From contig NZ_JABRWO010000004.1 in the NCBI RefSeq assembly GCF_013618625.1, forward strand, positions 389,579 to 453,578: a DNA stretch of 64,000 bases. Reading direction: 5' to 3'. The notes under the pieces were generated by a model. It ran no database searches and was not told the DNA's origin. It was given only the letters and a program-made list of their open reading frames with translations. The DNA is from Bremerella alba. GTDB lineage: Bacteria; Planctomycetota; Planctomycetia; Pirellulales; Pirellulaceae. This document shows, piece by piece, positions 36,591 through 45,134 of this stretch. The translations under genes and the position numbers were made by a program. Every line of letters starts with the position of its first letter. Positions within the stretch are counted from its first letter, which is position 1.

Positions 36591-37742
36591 ATGCTTCGCG
36601 TTTTGGAAATCAACGAATCCCAGGATCTTTCCTACGTTCGATCCAATTGGCATCGGCTATGGGAATCGACGCCGGGAGCGACATTCTTCCAAACGCTTGA
36701 GTGGTTACAAATCTACTGGAAGCATTTCGGTGAAGGGAAACAACTTCGCGTCTTGCTGGTCCTCGAAGGACAATGCTTGGTCGGAGTGGTCCCCCTGGTC
36801 GTTGTCAAAGAGCCGACGCGTCTGGGCAAAGTGAACGTCTTAACCTACCCGCTTGCCGACTGGGGTACCCATTTCAGCGTTCTAGCCGAAAACCCTCAGC
36901 TGACGCTGCGTCGGGCTCTACAGCACATTCAAGAGCAGCCGCGTGACTGGGACATGATCGATCTCCGCTGGCTGGCCGAAGAGGACATGGAAGTCAACTT
37001 GACCAGCGACGCAATGGCCGATGCCGGCTACTCTCCTAACCCAGGCGTTTGGAAGGAAACCGTCTTCATCGATTTTGAAGGGACCTGGGATGATTACCTG
37101 CGTTCGCGAAGCCCTAAGATGCGTAGTGATATTCGCCGGAAACTTAACAAGTTTGATTCGACTGGCCGCGTTCACTTAGAACGATATCGCCCACAGGGAA
37201 AAGCAGCAAACGATTGCGATCCTCGCTGGGACCTTTACTCACAGGCCACAACGATTGCAGAAAAGAGCTGGCAAGGACACTCGACAACGGGAACTACGAT
37301 CTCCCATCGACATATTCGCCGTTACATCAAAGACTGTCATGTCGCCGCGACCGAACTAGGCATGCTTGATCTAGCCATGCTCTATCTCGACGGCAAGCCG
37401 ATCGGCTTCTGTTACAACTATTGCTCAGACGGTCACATTTTCGGGTTACGTCGTGGCGATGCCCCCGAAGCTCGCGAGCTTGGACTCGGCACGACCCTGA
37501 CAGCCATCCTTATCCGCGACAGCTTTCAGCGAGCCGACAAGTCGCTCGACATGGGACCAGGCTCGTTTGAAGCCAAGCGACGTTGGATGACACGGATCGC
37601 GACGGTTGGGCGCATGACCCACTACCCGATGCTAGCACCGCGTGCCCAGATTCTTCGCCTGAAGCATTGGTGGCAGTCATGTCGCGACCGCAAGACGGGT
37701 CGCTTACGAACGGCCCTGGAAGGGAAACAATCGCCCGTCTAG
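36591..37742 (+). CDS. GNAT-type acyltransferase, FemAB/CelD-like (second copy)
   Basis: The 383-residue protein is a relative of the one at 14712. It has LRSRSPKMRSDIRRKLNKFD at about 162-181, matching RSRRHRVRQLWRN in the other copy, and DGKPIGFCYNYCSDGHIFGL with SLDMGPGSFEAKRRWMTRI at the C-terminus. The Acetyltransf_6 double-GNAT fold is expected. The substrate is unknown; members often modify polysaccharides or peptides of the envelope. It stands alone, with 270 bp upstream that contain only the preceding terminator. Confidence 0.75.
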   Translation: MLRVLEINESQDLSYVRSNWHRLWESTPGATFFQTLEWLQIYWKHFGEGKQLRVLLVLEGQCLVGVVPLVVVKEPTRLGKVNVLTYPLADWGTHFSVLAENPQLTLRRALQHIQEQPRDWDMIDLRWLAEEDMEVNLTSDAMADAGYSPNPGVWKETVFIDFEGTWDDYLRSRSPKMRSDIRRKLNKFDSTGRVHLERYRPQGKAANDCDPRWDLYSQATTIAEKSWQGHSTTGTTISHRHIRRYIKDCHVAATELGMLDLAMLYLDGKPIGFCYNYCSDGHIFGLRRGDAPEARELGLGTTLTAILIRDSFQRADKSLDMGPGSFEAKRRWMTRIATVGRMTHYPMLAPRAQILRLKHWWQSCRDRKTGRLRTALEGKQSPV

Positions 37743-37877
37743 TCACCGAACTTACAGGCGATCCAGAGAGATACCTCAAGGTCAGCACCGCCGACAAGCG
37801 TCTCACGCCAGAACATGACCAAATCGCCAAGCACCCATCCTTGGCATTCGCTCGATTTACCACCGAGTTCATTCGCC

Positions 37878-38246
37878 ATGATCACTGGGGCAGAAGCCGT
37901 TCATCGCATTGAGACACTCTTTCCGTAACTATACGACCAGCTGCACGATGACATCTGGGAAGGATTACTACATCTTCAAGTTGCCGAGTTCAGTCGGTTG
38001 GTTCAATCCTTCATCGATCAGCACAAGCGGCACGAGTTCGATTCAGCCTGCCAGCTTTTTATGGAACTGTTTCAGCAGGGAAGCCCGGAACTGATGAACG
38101 CCTTATACGTTTCATTCCTCGAAAATATCACATTCAAGGACGATACGACGAGTCGCCGCTGGGCCTACGATCGGATGCCGCCGATGATGCAAACGGCGTA
38201 TGAAGAAATGGAATCGCACAATCGACGAATCCATGGGGGAGAATAG
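37878..38246 (+). pseudogene. DUF7674-like gene interrupted by an in-frame TAA
   Basis: From an ATG at 37878 the frame reads MITGAEAVHRIETLFP, then TAA at 37926-37928, and continues in the same frame as LYDQLHDDIWEGLLHLQV and about 88 further residues to 38246. The text across the stop (ETLFP*LYDQLHDD) looks like one protein. DUF7674-like proteins have a Pro-Glu-Leu-type sequence here, so a Glu codon may have mutated to TAA. Alternatively translation may restart at the TTG at 37998. The assignment to DUF7674 is by eye and tentative. Confidence 0.55.
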
Positions 38247-38275
38247 GTTGTGCTATCAGAGGCTAGTTAACCTCT

Positions 38276-38299
38276 AAATGATTTGCCTGCAAATCATTT
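38276..38299. repeat. Near-perfect 24-bp palindrome
   Basis: AAATGATTTGC at 38276-38286 and its exact complement at 38289-38299 are separated by 2 nt. It lies 30 bp after the broken gene and begins a structured intergenic stretch. It could be a protein-binding dyad or part of a hairpin. Confidence 0.6.
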
Positions 38300-38531
38300 A
38301 AGACTTATTCAACCCAAGAAACGAAACACGGCCGAAAGTCTTTACTACCACGAGGTAATCAGGGGCTTTCGACCGTCGCGCTTCGTTGGTTTATATGCCT
38401 GACAATTTAATTCTCGTCGGGCGTTTCCCTCCAGAGTTAAAACTCTGTCAGGTTCTTTTTGCTTGGCTAATAAGGAGTTCGCAGTGAGGCTTCCAAATTG
38501 TTCCCGCACTGCGAAAAATATTTCGCCTTTT
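38300..38531. ncRNA. Structured intergenic stretch, possible RNA element
   Basis: Several nested hairpins are visible. GGCCGAAAGTC near 38330 pairs, with wobble, with GGCTTTCGACC near 38370, and flanking AACGAA/TTCGTT pairs extend this stem. CCTGACA at 38398-38404 pairs with TGTCAGG at 38446-38452 and encloses CAGAGTT/AACTCTG (38432-38438 with 38441-38447). GCGAAA/TTTCGC near 38511-38527 is followed by TTTTTT on the plus strand. It could be an RNA gene or a complex terminator region. Low confidence. Confidence 0.3.
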
Positions 38532-39800
38532 TTAGGCGATCAATTCCTTGATGATCTTACCGCCATTGGCGATCTTCATCGGACGTCCGCTCTTACTGGT
38601 GAAGGTCGTATCGAGCGAGATACCCATCGCACGGCAAACGGTCGCCATCAGGTCTTCCGAGCTGTACGGTTCGGTTTCAACCCGCGTACCGTCCGAGCTG
38701 GTTTCACCAACGGCGAGACCACCGTTGATACCACCACCACCGACCACGGTGCTCCAACTGCGAGCCCAGTGATCGCGACCGGTGTTACCGTTGATGCGTG
38801 GAGTACGGCTAAATTCGCCCATCCACACAATCGTGGTGCTTTCCAGCAGACCACGTTGCTTCAGGTCGGTAACCAGGGCACTCATCGCACGGTCGAGAAC
38901 CGGCAGCTTGTTGTCGGACAACGTGTTGAAGATGTTCTGATGGTTATCCCAACCACCCAGATCGACTTCGATGAACGGAACGCCAGCTTCCACCAGGCGG
39001 CGAGCCAGTAAGCAACCACGGCCGAAGCCATCGTTACCATAAAGCTCCTTCATTTCTTCGGGTTCTTCCATGACCTTGAAGGCCTTCATCTGATCGCTGG
39101 TCATCAGCTTGACGGTCTTGTCCAGGATCTTGGCGTGATCCATGGCAGCCGGACCGCGGTTCTGATTGACGAAGCCACCTTCGATCAAACGCAGCATTTC
39201 CAGGCGGCTTTGCAGGGTTTCATCCCCCCAGCCTTTCATGCCCAGGTTGCGAACCTGACCACTACTGCTGACGGTGAACGGAGCCCACGACATACCCAGG
39301 AAGCCTGGGCCGACGCTACCACCACCAACCGAAACGAACGGTGGGATTTCCAGTTCGTTGTGATCGCTGGCCAATTCGTGGGCAATCACCGAACCGTAGC
39401 TAGGGTGCTCGATGTTGGGATTAGGCACATAACCGGTATGCATGTAGTAACGGCCACGACCATGATCCGCTTCGCGGGTGCTCATCGAGCGAACGACCGA
39501 GAGGTTGTCCATGACCTGAGCGGTCTTGGGCATGTGCTCGCTGATCTGCAGATCACCCTTGGTGCTCATGGGGCGGAAAGGACCACCGGTGTTGGTACCT
39601 GGCTTAAGATCCCAGATATCCATTGTGCTCGGACCACCACCCATCCAAAGCATGATGCAGCTCTTGCCACGCTTCTTCAGGTCTTGTGCGTTGGCCTGAA
39701 TGGCACTCCCCATCATCATCGAAGGAGCGATCATTGCCGATGCGCCGGCCATGTGCGACATGAAGTGGCGTCGGGTCATCCCCTGTGGAGCAAAACTCAT
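38532..39800 (-). CDS. DUF1501 domain protein (Tat-exported, sulfatase-like fold)
   Basis: The 422-residue protein starts with a Tat-type signal (TRRHFMSHMAGASAM), AAGGA lying about 10 bp before the ATG. The body has SCIMLWMGGGPSTMDIWDLK, DHGRGRYYMHTGY and TTIVWMGEFSRTPRINGNTG then GRDHWARSWS, the conserved DUF1501 blocks, which relate to the alkaline-phosphatase/sulfatase fold. The family is always paired with DUF1549/DUF1553 proteins in planctomycetes, as here; the partner lies 78 bp upstream on the same strand. The biochemical function is unknown. Confidence 0.88.
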   Translation of the reverse strand: MSFAPQGMTRRHFMSHMAGASAMIAPSMMMGSAIQANAQDLKKRGKSCIMLWMGGGPSTMDIWDLKPGTNTGGPFRPMSTKGDLQISEHMPKTAQVMDNLSVVRSMSTREADHGRGRYYMHTGYVPNPNIEHPSYGSVIAHELASDHNELEIPPFVSVGGGSVGPGFLGMSWAPFTVSSSGQVRNLGMKGWGDETLQSRLEMLRLIEGGFVNQNRGPAAMDHAKILDKTVKLMTSDQMKAFKVMEEPEEMKELYGNDGFGRGCLLARRLVEAGVPFIEVDLGGWDNHQNIFNTLSDNKLPVLDRAMSALVTDLKQRGLLESTTIVWMGEFSRTPRINGNTGRDHWARSWSTVVGGGGINGGLAVGETSSDGTRVETEPYSSEDLMATVCRAMGISLDTTFTSKSGRPMKIANGGKIIKELIA

Positions 39801-39877
39801 AATAAAGTGTTCCTTACTTGATGTGCCCGACGACTCGGGCCAGCGGTGTGATTACTGGTTGAGAGTACGTCGACAGA

Positions 39878-41548
39878 TTAGTGATTTAAAATGAACTCGT
39901 TGCTGTTCAAGAGAGCCCAGAAGACATCTTGCATGGCCTTGGCCATGTCTCCCTTGTGAACACCAATGAGGAAGTTTGCGGCTTGCAACTCGTTACGCGT
40001 GGGGCGTCTGGCAACCGTCGCCATGTACAGGTGATTGATTGCTTCCTTCCCATCGCGACCTTCCGCCGCCATGCGGTGGATAAAGCTACCAGGCTTCGTG
40101 CTGACAGCGTCCATGACCAAGTCGCCATTGAACATCATGAGAGCTTGCGGAATGGTGCCGTTGAACGTCGTCGCTTCGTCCCCTTCGTCGGTGCCGAATG
40201 CGGTGACGAACTGCTGCATCCATTCGCTCTTCTTCTTTTCCTGAGCTTCGTAGTTGCCGCGAGTCTTATGAGCTTCGGTCGCAACTAACAACGATTCGTA
40301 CAACTGTTCGGCCTGCATCTGACGCAGGTAGAAGTGGCTGAACTTCGGTGGTTCACCCACCGTCGGATCGTCCAGGGCATTCCCCTTGGTGATCTTACTA
40401 GAAAGCCCGTAAGCTTCGCTCAGCGTAATCCAACGGATCAGATCCTTCAGATTAAAACTGTTGTTCCGGACTTCCTCACCCAAAAAGGCGACCAGTTCAG
40501 GATGGGTCGGACGGTTGTGCGGTCCCATGTCATCGACAGGCTTGGTGAAGCCATAGCCGAGGAAGTGTCCCCAGTAACGGTTAGCAACCGCTTCCGGCAG
40601 ACTCTCGGAGTCGATCATGAACTTCGCGAGTTCATCACGTCGATTGACTTCTGCAACACGGCCACTAGTCGGAATCTTCTGACCATCTAAAAACTCTGGA
40701 TAGGCCACCTTCAATAGACCATTACGCAGTTCGTAATAAATCTCGGCGTTGTTGATGTTGCGGCCTTCACCCATGAAGTCGACATCGTTGAGCGTCATCG
40801 CTCGCATGTTATCGTTGCCACCGGTGGGCATCTCACCGCGTCGGGCACGCGTTTGACGGAAGAAGGCGTTCATGTTCCAGAACTTTTCCTGCTTCCATTC
40901 GTTAAATGGATGGTTATGGCACTGGGTACACTGAACCTGCATACCGAGAAAAATCTGGGCGGTCTTGGCCGTCGCCTGGACGCCGTCTTCTTCCAGCTTG
41001 TCCATATAGAAGTTGACAGCCCCGTTGAAGTTGGGCATGCCCGGCGTGTTGGCACCGGTGGCCGTCACTAGTTCTTTGACCATTTGGTCGTACGGCTTAT
41101 TACGGGCAAAGCTATCGCGTAGATACTTCTGCATGCCGGGACGGCTGATCTGCGAGTTGTTGTCGGTACCGCCGTTACGGCCAATCAGCGTGTTGGTCCA
41201 CACGGTGGTCCAGTTGCGGGCATATTCTTCGGTGTACTGCTCGTCGAAGAGAATCTTGTCGACAAGATTCTTCTTTTTGTCCTTGCCGCGATCTCGCTGA
41301 AACTCGTTCAGCTCGTCGACCGAAGGAACACGGCCCAGCACGTCGAGAAACAGGCGCCGGGCCCAAACAGAGTCGATCTCGTCCGGCGATGGCGAAATTC
41401 CGTAGTCTTCCCAACCGAGACGAATCTTCTCGTTGATCGTGGCAACCTGAGGGATGCCATAATCTTCCGATTTATCAGCGGCGCTCAAACCCGCAGTAAC
41501 TGCGAGCATCAAGCCGAAAGTAACGGGAATAACTTGCCAGCGCGACAT
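39878..41548 (-). CDS. DUF1549/DUF1553 domain protein
   Basis: The ATG at 41548 is chosen because AGAGAGGT lies about 8 bp upstream and a signal peptide follows (cleavage near LSAA/D); a longer frame to 41770 does not fit. The 556 residues carry DUF1549 (about 40-240; ARRLFLDVLGRVPSVDEL, then ARNWTTVWTNTLIGR), a QCTQCHNHPFNEW segment with a CxxCH motif, and DUF1553 (about 290-540; RDELAKFMIDSESL and VANRYWGHFLGYGF). The CxxCH suggests haem binding in the periplasm. It is the upstream partner of the DUF1501 gene. Confidence 0.88.
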   Translation of the reverse strand: MSRWQVIPVTFGLMLAVTAGLSAADKSEDYGIPQVATINEKIRLGWEDYGISPSPDEIDSVWARRLFLDVLGRVPSVDELNEFQRDRGKDKKKNLVDKILFDEQYTEEYARNWTTVWTNTLIGRNGGTDNNSQISRPGMQKYLRDSFARNKPYDQMVKELVTATGANTPGMPNFNGAVNFYMDKLEEDGVQATAKTAQIFLGMQVQCTQCHNHPFNEWKQEKFWNMNAFFRQTRARRGEMPTGGNDNMRAMTLNDVDFMGEGRNINNAEIYYELRNGLLKVAYPEFLDGQKIPTSGRVAEVNRRDELAKFMIDSESLPEAVANRYWGHFLGYGFTKPVDDMGPHNRPTHPELVAFLGEEVRNNSFNLKDLIRWITLSEAYGLSSKITKGNALDDPTVGEPPKFSHFYLRQMQAEQLYESLLVATEAHKTRGNYEAQEKKKSEWMQQFVTAFGTDEGDEATTFNGTIPQALMMFNGDLVMDAVSTKPGSFIHRMAAEGRDGKEAINHLYMATVARRPTRNELQAANFLIGVHKGDMAKAMQDVFWALLNSNEFILNH

Positions 41549-41925
41549 GGAAATACCTCTCTGCGACAAAAAATGGACGGCGAAAAGCTCTCGTGCGTAA
41601 CGAGTTAGGTCTGTCCATCGTGAGCTACTATCCTGACATAACATTGCGATCATGTCGTAACTCACCCTGGATAAACGTGCTTGTACTATGAATGTACTCG
41701 TTGATTTTCCGGATTCGGTGGGATTTCTGCGAGTTTTTCCCGCGAGTGGACAAGAGACGCAACTACTCATCTATTCTACGAAATTCGGGTAGATTATTCC
41801 GACTTACAAAAAGCGAGACTTTTTATTGCGAATTTTGCGTTTTCGATTTGGTATCGCATTTCGCGGCACCGATACCCCCACCCGGGGCGTATTAGAATTG
41901 CACACTGTTCAATTTCGCAACGTGC

Positions 41926-41970
41926 AAAATAAAACAGGCGAGTCGTCTCTGTTAAACGAACTCGCCTGTT
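41926..41970 (-). terminator. Rho-independent terminator of the candidate small RNA
   Basis: A stem of 10-11 bp (41960-41970 with 41933-41943) is followed on the minus strand by TTTTATTTTG. The T-run exists only in the leftward direction, which fixes the orientation of the RNA. Confidence 0.75.
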
Positions 41971-42154
41971 CTATTCTGTGTGGAAGGGGGAGATCCTTCC
42001 AACTCTAGCCTCTTATCATCCTTTCGGAATGACCTTAACCCGATGCCTCTAAAGGATTAAGGTCTCAAACCGGTGTGCCTCTTCTTATGACCGGCCCCTG
42101 TTATCCAGGATCCTCTTCTCTGCTTCGACCCTGTCTCAGCTTCCGTTAGGATGC
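41926..42154 (-). ncRNA. Candidate small RNA, about 229 nt, unknown family
   Basis: On the minus strand the region runs from the predicted start at 42154 to a terminator. Hairpins in the RNA use CCTG/CAGG (42106-42109 with 42097-42100), a 5-bp stem 42090-42094 with 42070-42074, a perfect 8-bp stem 42057-42064 with 42031-42038, and a 6-bp stem 41995-42000 with 41982-41987. No open frame with coding character covers it. It lacks the conserved sequences of SRP RNA, tmRNA and RNase P RNA. Expression is predicted, not shown. Confidence 0.5.
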
Positions 42155-42164
42155 TAGGTATATA

Positions 42165-42181
42165 TGCAATAGCCGTGCCAA
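42165..42181 (-). promoter_or_regulatory. Perfect sigma-54 (-24/-12) promoter
   Basis: The minus strand reads TTGGCACGGCTATTGCA, which matches every informative position of YTGGCACGRNNNTTGCW. Transcription should start near 42154 with a G. No gene starts within 600 bp downstream, only the structured region at 41926-42154. Direct repeats at 42241-42251 and 42297-42307 lie 60-127 bp upstream of the -24 element, where enhancer sites for an NtrC-type activator are expected. Confidence 0.7.
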
Positions 42182-42501
42182 AGAAAAATACTGACGCGTT
42201 TCCGTCGCTAGCTGGATCAAAAATAAATGATACGCTCCGAGGGACTCGCAGCTAGAAGCGGAAAACCTGACTACCCACTCTTTGGAGGGAGTCGCAGAAC
42301 CTTAACCGGCGCTCGGGGTTTCTTTTTATGTGCCCCAAGATGATTGCTCCTTGTGATAAAAAGTCGGAAGTGGACGTGATACTCGGCAGCTTGCCTGGGG
42401 ATCGGCTGCTAGTTTTTGCCGATACCAATCCCTAGACTGAATTTCAGGGCGCGGATGCCCCTTGAATTGTCCTTATCACGTCGGCTCGCGGAGAAGATGT
42501 T

Positions 42502-43140
42502 TTGTCGATTTCGGAATCGACTGCCCGAAGATACGAACTGCAAGATCCGGATGTCCGGCTCATGCTGTTGGTGCGCGATGACGACGCTGCCGCGTTCGAA
42601 GAGCTCATGCTCCGGTATCAACGCCGGGTAGTCACCGTATTGGAACATTTAGTTAGTAAGCGAGATCTGGCCGAAGACCTTGCTCAAGAAGTTTTCATGC
42701 GCGTTTATCGCTCGCGGAAGACATATGTGCCGGGTTCGCGGTTCTCGACGTGGCTGTTCACCATCGTAAACAACGTGGCCAGCAATGCCCGCCGCAGCTT
42801 GGCACGCCGGAAGGAAGTCCAGGTTACCAGCTCGGTCGAGCAGTCTGGCAGCCAACCGGCAAATCCTATGGAGCGAATCGCCACGGCGGCTAGTGGGCTC
42901 ATGCCTACCCGGCAACTCGATAAATCAGAAATGGGCTCGATCGTCCGTCAGGCCGTCGAGTCCCTCAACGAGCGACAACGGATGGCCGTGTTGCTCTCGA
43001 AATTTGAAGAGATGAGCTACGCCGACATCGCCGAGACGATGGGCATGTCGGTCCAAGCCATCAAGTCGTTATTGTCCCGTGCCCGGGCCAACTTAAAAGA
43101 AGCCCTGCAACCCTACCTACAAGAAGGAACCGTCCCCTAA
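42502..43140 (+). CDS. ECF-type RNA polymerase sigma factor
   Basis: The TTG at 42502 has GGAG about 9 bp upstream and gives 212 residues. Region 2 (about 25-95) has AAAFEELMLRYQRRVV, LAEDLAQEVFMRVYRSRKTY and RFSTWLFTIVNNVASNARR. Region 4 (about 155-205) has LNERQRMAVLLSKFEEMSYA and MGMSVQAIKSLLSRARANLK. It is the first gene of a sigma/anti-sigma/secreted-protein module. A strong hairpin without a T-run (43162-43195) separates it from the anti-sigma gene. Confidence 0.9.
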   Translation: MSISESTARRYELQDPDVRLMLLVRDDDAAAFEELMLRYQRRVVTVLEHLVSKRDLAEDLAQEVFMRVYRSRKTYVPGSRFSTWLFTIVNNVASNARRSLARRKEVQVTSSVEQSGSQPANPMERIATAASGLMPTRQLDKSEMGSIVRQAVESLNERQRMAVLLSKFEEMSYADIAETMGMSVQAIKSLLSRARANLKEALQPYLQEGTVP

Positions 43141-43161
43141 AGATCCCTGTTTGAAAACAAA

Positions 43162-43195
43162 CCTCCAGTCCCCTCTCCCCTGAAGGGACTGGAGG
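43162..43195 (+). promoter_or_regulatory. Strong hairpin between sigma and anti-sigma genes
   Basis: CCTCCAGTCCCCT at 43162-43174 pairs with AGGGACTGGAGG at 43184-43195 with one bulged C. No T-run follows. It may limit read-through or stabilise the sigma mRNA. Confidence 0.45.
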
Positions 43196-43257
43196 TGGAA
43201 CATCACGGAAAATTAGTGGATCAAGCGGGTTCGTCCCGCCCATCTAGCGACGTAGCC

Positions 43258-43770
43258 ATGACCGATCCCATTGCACATCCCGACGCGAAGACCGAGATGG
43301 ACGAGCTGCTGGCCGCCTATCTCGACAACGAGCTTTCCGAAACGGAGCGTTCGCTGGTCGAAACGCGCCTGGCCGAGGACGACAACTTCCGCGGTCGGCT
43401 TGACGAACTCGATCGCGCTTGGGATATGCTCGACGCGCTGCCTAAAGCCGATCTCGACGACGAAAAGTTCGTCCGCACCACCGTCGAAATGATCACCGTG
43501 GCCGCCTCGCAAGAGATTCAGCAATACGAACAACAACGCAAACGCACTGCCACGGTTCGCCAGGCAGGCATCGCTTTGGGTATTGTCGCCCTGGTAGGCA
43601 TGGGCTTTGTGCTCACCCAATGGCGGCTCAGTCGCCCCGATCGTGTTCTCGTCGAGAGCCTTCCGGTGATCGAAAATGTGGACGAACTAGAACGCGTCGA
43701 CAATATCGAGTTTCTGGAAGCCCTGCGGAAAGAAGGCCTTTTCACGGGAGAGACCAGCGATGAATCGTAA
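43258..43770 (+). CDS. Transmembrane anti-sigma factor (zinc-less type)
   Basis: The ATG at 43258 gives 170 residues. The N-terminal 60 residues contain LLAAYLDNELSETERSLVET and DDNFRGRLDELDRAWDML, the anti-sigma fold without the His/Cys zinc ligands. A coiled, charged linker leads to one transmembrane helix at about 101-119 (AGIALGIVALVGMGFVL), with about 50 residues outside. It should bind the sigma factor encoded directly upstream. It overlaps the next gene by 11 bp. Confidence 0.75.
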   Translation: MTDPIAHPDAKTEMDELLAAYLDNELSETERSLVETRLAEDDNFRGRLDELDRAWDMLDALPKADLDDEKFVRTTVEMITVAASQEIQQYEQQRKRTATVRQAGIALGIVALVGMGFVLTQWRLSRPDRVLVESLPVIENVDELERVDNIEFLEALRKEGLFTGETSDES

Positions 43771-44950
43771 CGCAATCTCCGCCAGCACGGTCGTCGCTTT
43801 AATCTTGGTGACGGCCCTGACCGGTCATGGACAGGAATCGACCTCCGAGCGTGTTGCCCGGATCGAAGCGATGTCGGCTGCCGATAAGTCGGAACTACGG
43901 TTGAAGCTCGAACGCTTCGAGAAGCTCTCGACCGACGAACGCAACCGGCGGATCGCTTTGAACGAGGCGCTCGACGAACACGCCGAAGGTGACCAGCTGC
44001 GGGAAGTGATGCACCGCTATTACGACTGGCTGAAAACGGTCAGCTCGGTCGAACGCATGAAACTGCAAGAGCTGCCGCCGGAAAAGCGAATCACCGAGAT
44101 CAAACGGATCATCGCAGCCCAAGAACGAAAGCAGTTTGAAGAATTCACGAAGTACGCATTCCGAGATATTCAACCCAAACGCGAAGACTTTCAGGCCATC
44201 AAAGTTTGGTTCGATGAATGGCGTGATGCCCACAAAGCCGAAATCTTGGCCAACGAGCAAGAGCTTTACGACAAAATCCCCTGGCTGAAAGATCGCCTGG
44301 AAGACGCGTCCGATGATCGCAAGCTGTTCGTCATCTGGGTCTGGCTCATGCGCGATCCCGAAATGAAATCGATCATGCCATCGGACCAAGACTTCCAACA
44401 ACTGTCGACCCAGCTTGATAAAGAAACGCAGCAGCGGCTGCAGTCCGAACCGCCAGACCGTCAGCGAGGCCTCTTAAGCGCCTTGATGCAGGCCGCCGTC
44501 TTCGCTCACTTTCAAAACCGCGTCGATGACGACCAACTGCAGAAGTTCTATCGTCGCCTTCCCGAGAAACGTCAGGCCGAGCTCGCCGCGTTGCCGCCAG
44601 AGCGATTCGATGCCGAGCTGCGACACGAGTACATGCGAGAAAACGGCGGTCGCTTCTTTGGCGGTCGCCCGCCTGGGCCACCCTGGGACCGTGATCGCGA
44701 TCGTGACGACCGCGATGGTCGCCGGGGCGATGGCCGCGACCGAGGCCCGAATGATCGTGGCCCTGAAGGCCGTGGTCCCGATGGCCGTGGTCCTGACCGA
44801 GGACCAGGCCCGCCGGGCATGCGTGGCGATCGTGAGCGCGGCCCCCGGCCCCCGGGATTCGAGGGACCTCGACCCATGCGAGATGGCGGGTTCGGCCCAC
44901 CCGCGAAGAAGCAAGACGCCCCGGCCCCCAAGCCGCAGGAAGAAGTGTAG
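43760..44950 (+). CDS. Secreted helical protein with Arg/Asp/Gly/Pro-rich tail
   Basis: The 396-residue protein has a signal peptide (about 1-25) and a long charged alpha-helical body (25-290) rich in Glu, Arg and Leu, with RLKLERFEKL-type heptads and LPPEKR repeats similar to DUF3106-type proteins. The C-terminal 90 residues are low-complexity DRDRDD/GRGP/PPG repeats. It starts inside the anti-sigma gene (11-bp overlap), so the three genes form one unit. It could be the external effector or signal input of this ECF system, which is inference. Confidence 0.65.
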   Translation: MNRNAISASTVVALILVTALTGHGQESTSERVARIEAMSAADKSELRLKLERFEKLSTDERNRRIALNEALDEHAEGDQLREVMHRYYDWLKTVSSVERMKLQELPPEKRITEIKRIIAAQERKQFEEFTKYAFRDIQPKREDFQAIKVWFDEWRDAHKAEILANEQELYDKIPWLKDRLEDASDDRKLFVIWVWLMRDPEMKSIMPSDQDFQQLSTQLDKETQQRLQSEPPDRQRGLLSALMQAAVFAHFQNRVDDDQLQKFYRRLPEKRQAELAALPPERFDAELRHEYMRENGGRFFGGRPPGPPWDRDRDRDDRDGRRGDGRDRGPNDRGPEGRGPDGRGPDRGPGPPGMRGDRERGPRPPGFEGPRPMRDGGFGPPAKKQDAPAPKPQEEV

Positions 44951-45020
44951 TCTTCTGCGGCAAGCGATACGTCCAGCGTTCTCTCTCCTCTACCGATAGC
45001 GATCTCAAGCGAAAGTATTG

Positions 45021-45037
45021 TTGGCTTTTTTCTTGCT
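45021..45037 (+). promoter_or_regulatory. Weak -24/-12 promoter-like sequence before a DUF1559 gene
   Basis: TTGGCTTTTTTCTTGCT matches 10 of 14 informative positions of the sigma-54 consensus, with TTGGC and TTGCT intact and correctly spaced. Transcription would start near 45048, 87 bp before the ATG at 45135. Confidence 0.3.
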
Positions 45038-45134
45038 TGCCAATGATCGACCCGCTATACATGGAAACCACCCCCTCATTCCGCCCCTCCTCCGTAATCT
45101 CCTTCCAGTCGCTCCTGATTCGAAAGATGCTTCG

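Larger units (their letters stand above)
41549..42501. other. Long intergenic region carrying a candidate sigma-54-dependent RNA
   Basis: This 950-bp stretch has no protein gene. It contains the candidate RNA at 41926-42154, its -24/-12 promoter at 42165-42181, and two 11-bp near-identical direct repeats at 42241-42251 and 42297-42307 (10 of 11 match) upstream of that promoter. The part 41549-41925 is AT-rich and presumably holds the promoter of the DUF1549 gene. Confidence 0.6.

Noticed and set aside
41926..42154. SRP RNA, tmRNA, RNase P RNA or 6S RNA as the identity of the candidate RNA
   Set aside because: The conserved cores of the first three are absent, and the folding does not give the long rod with a central bubble expected of 6S RNA.
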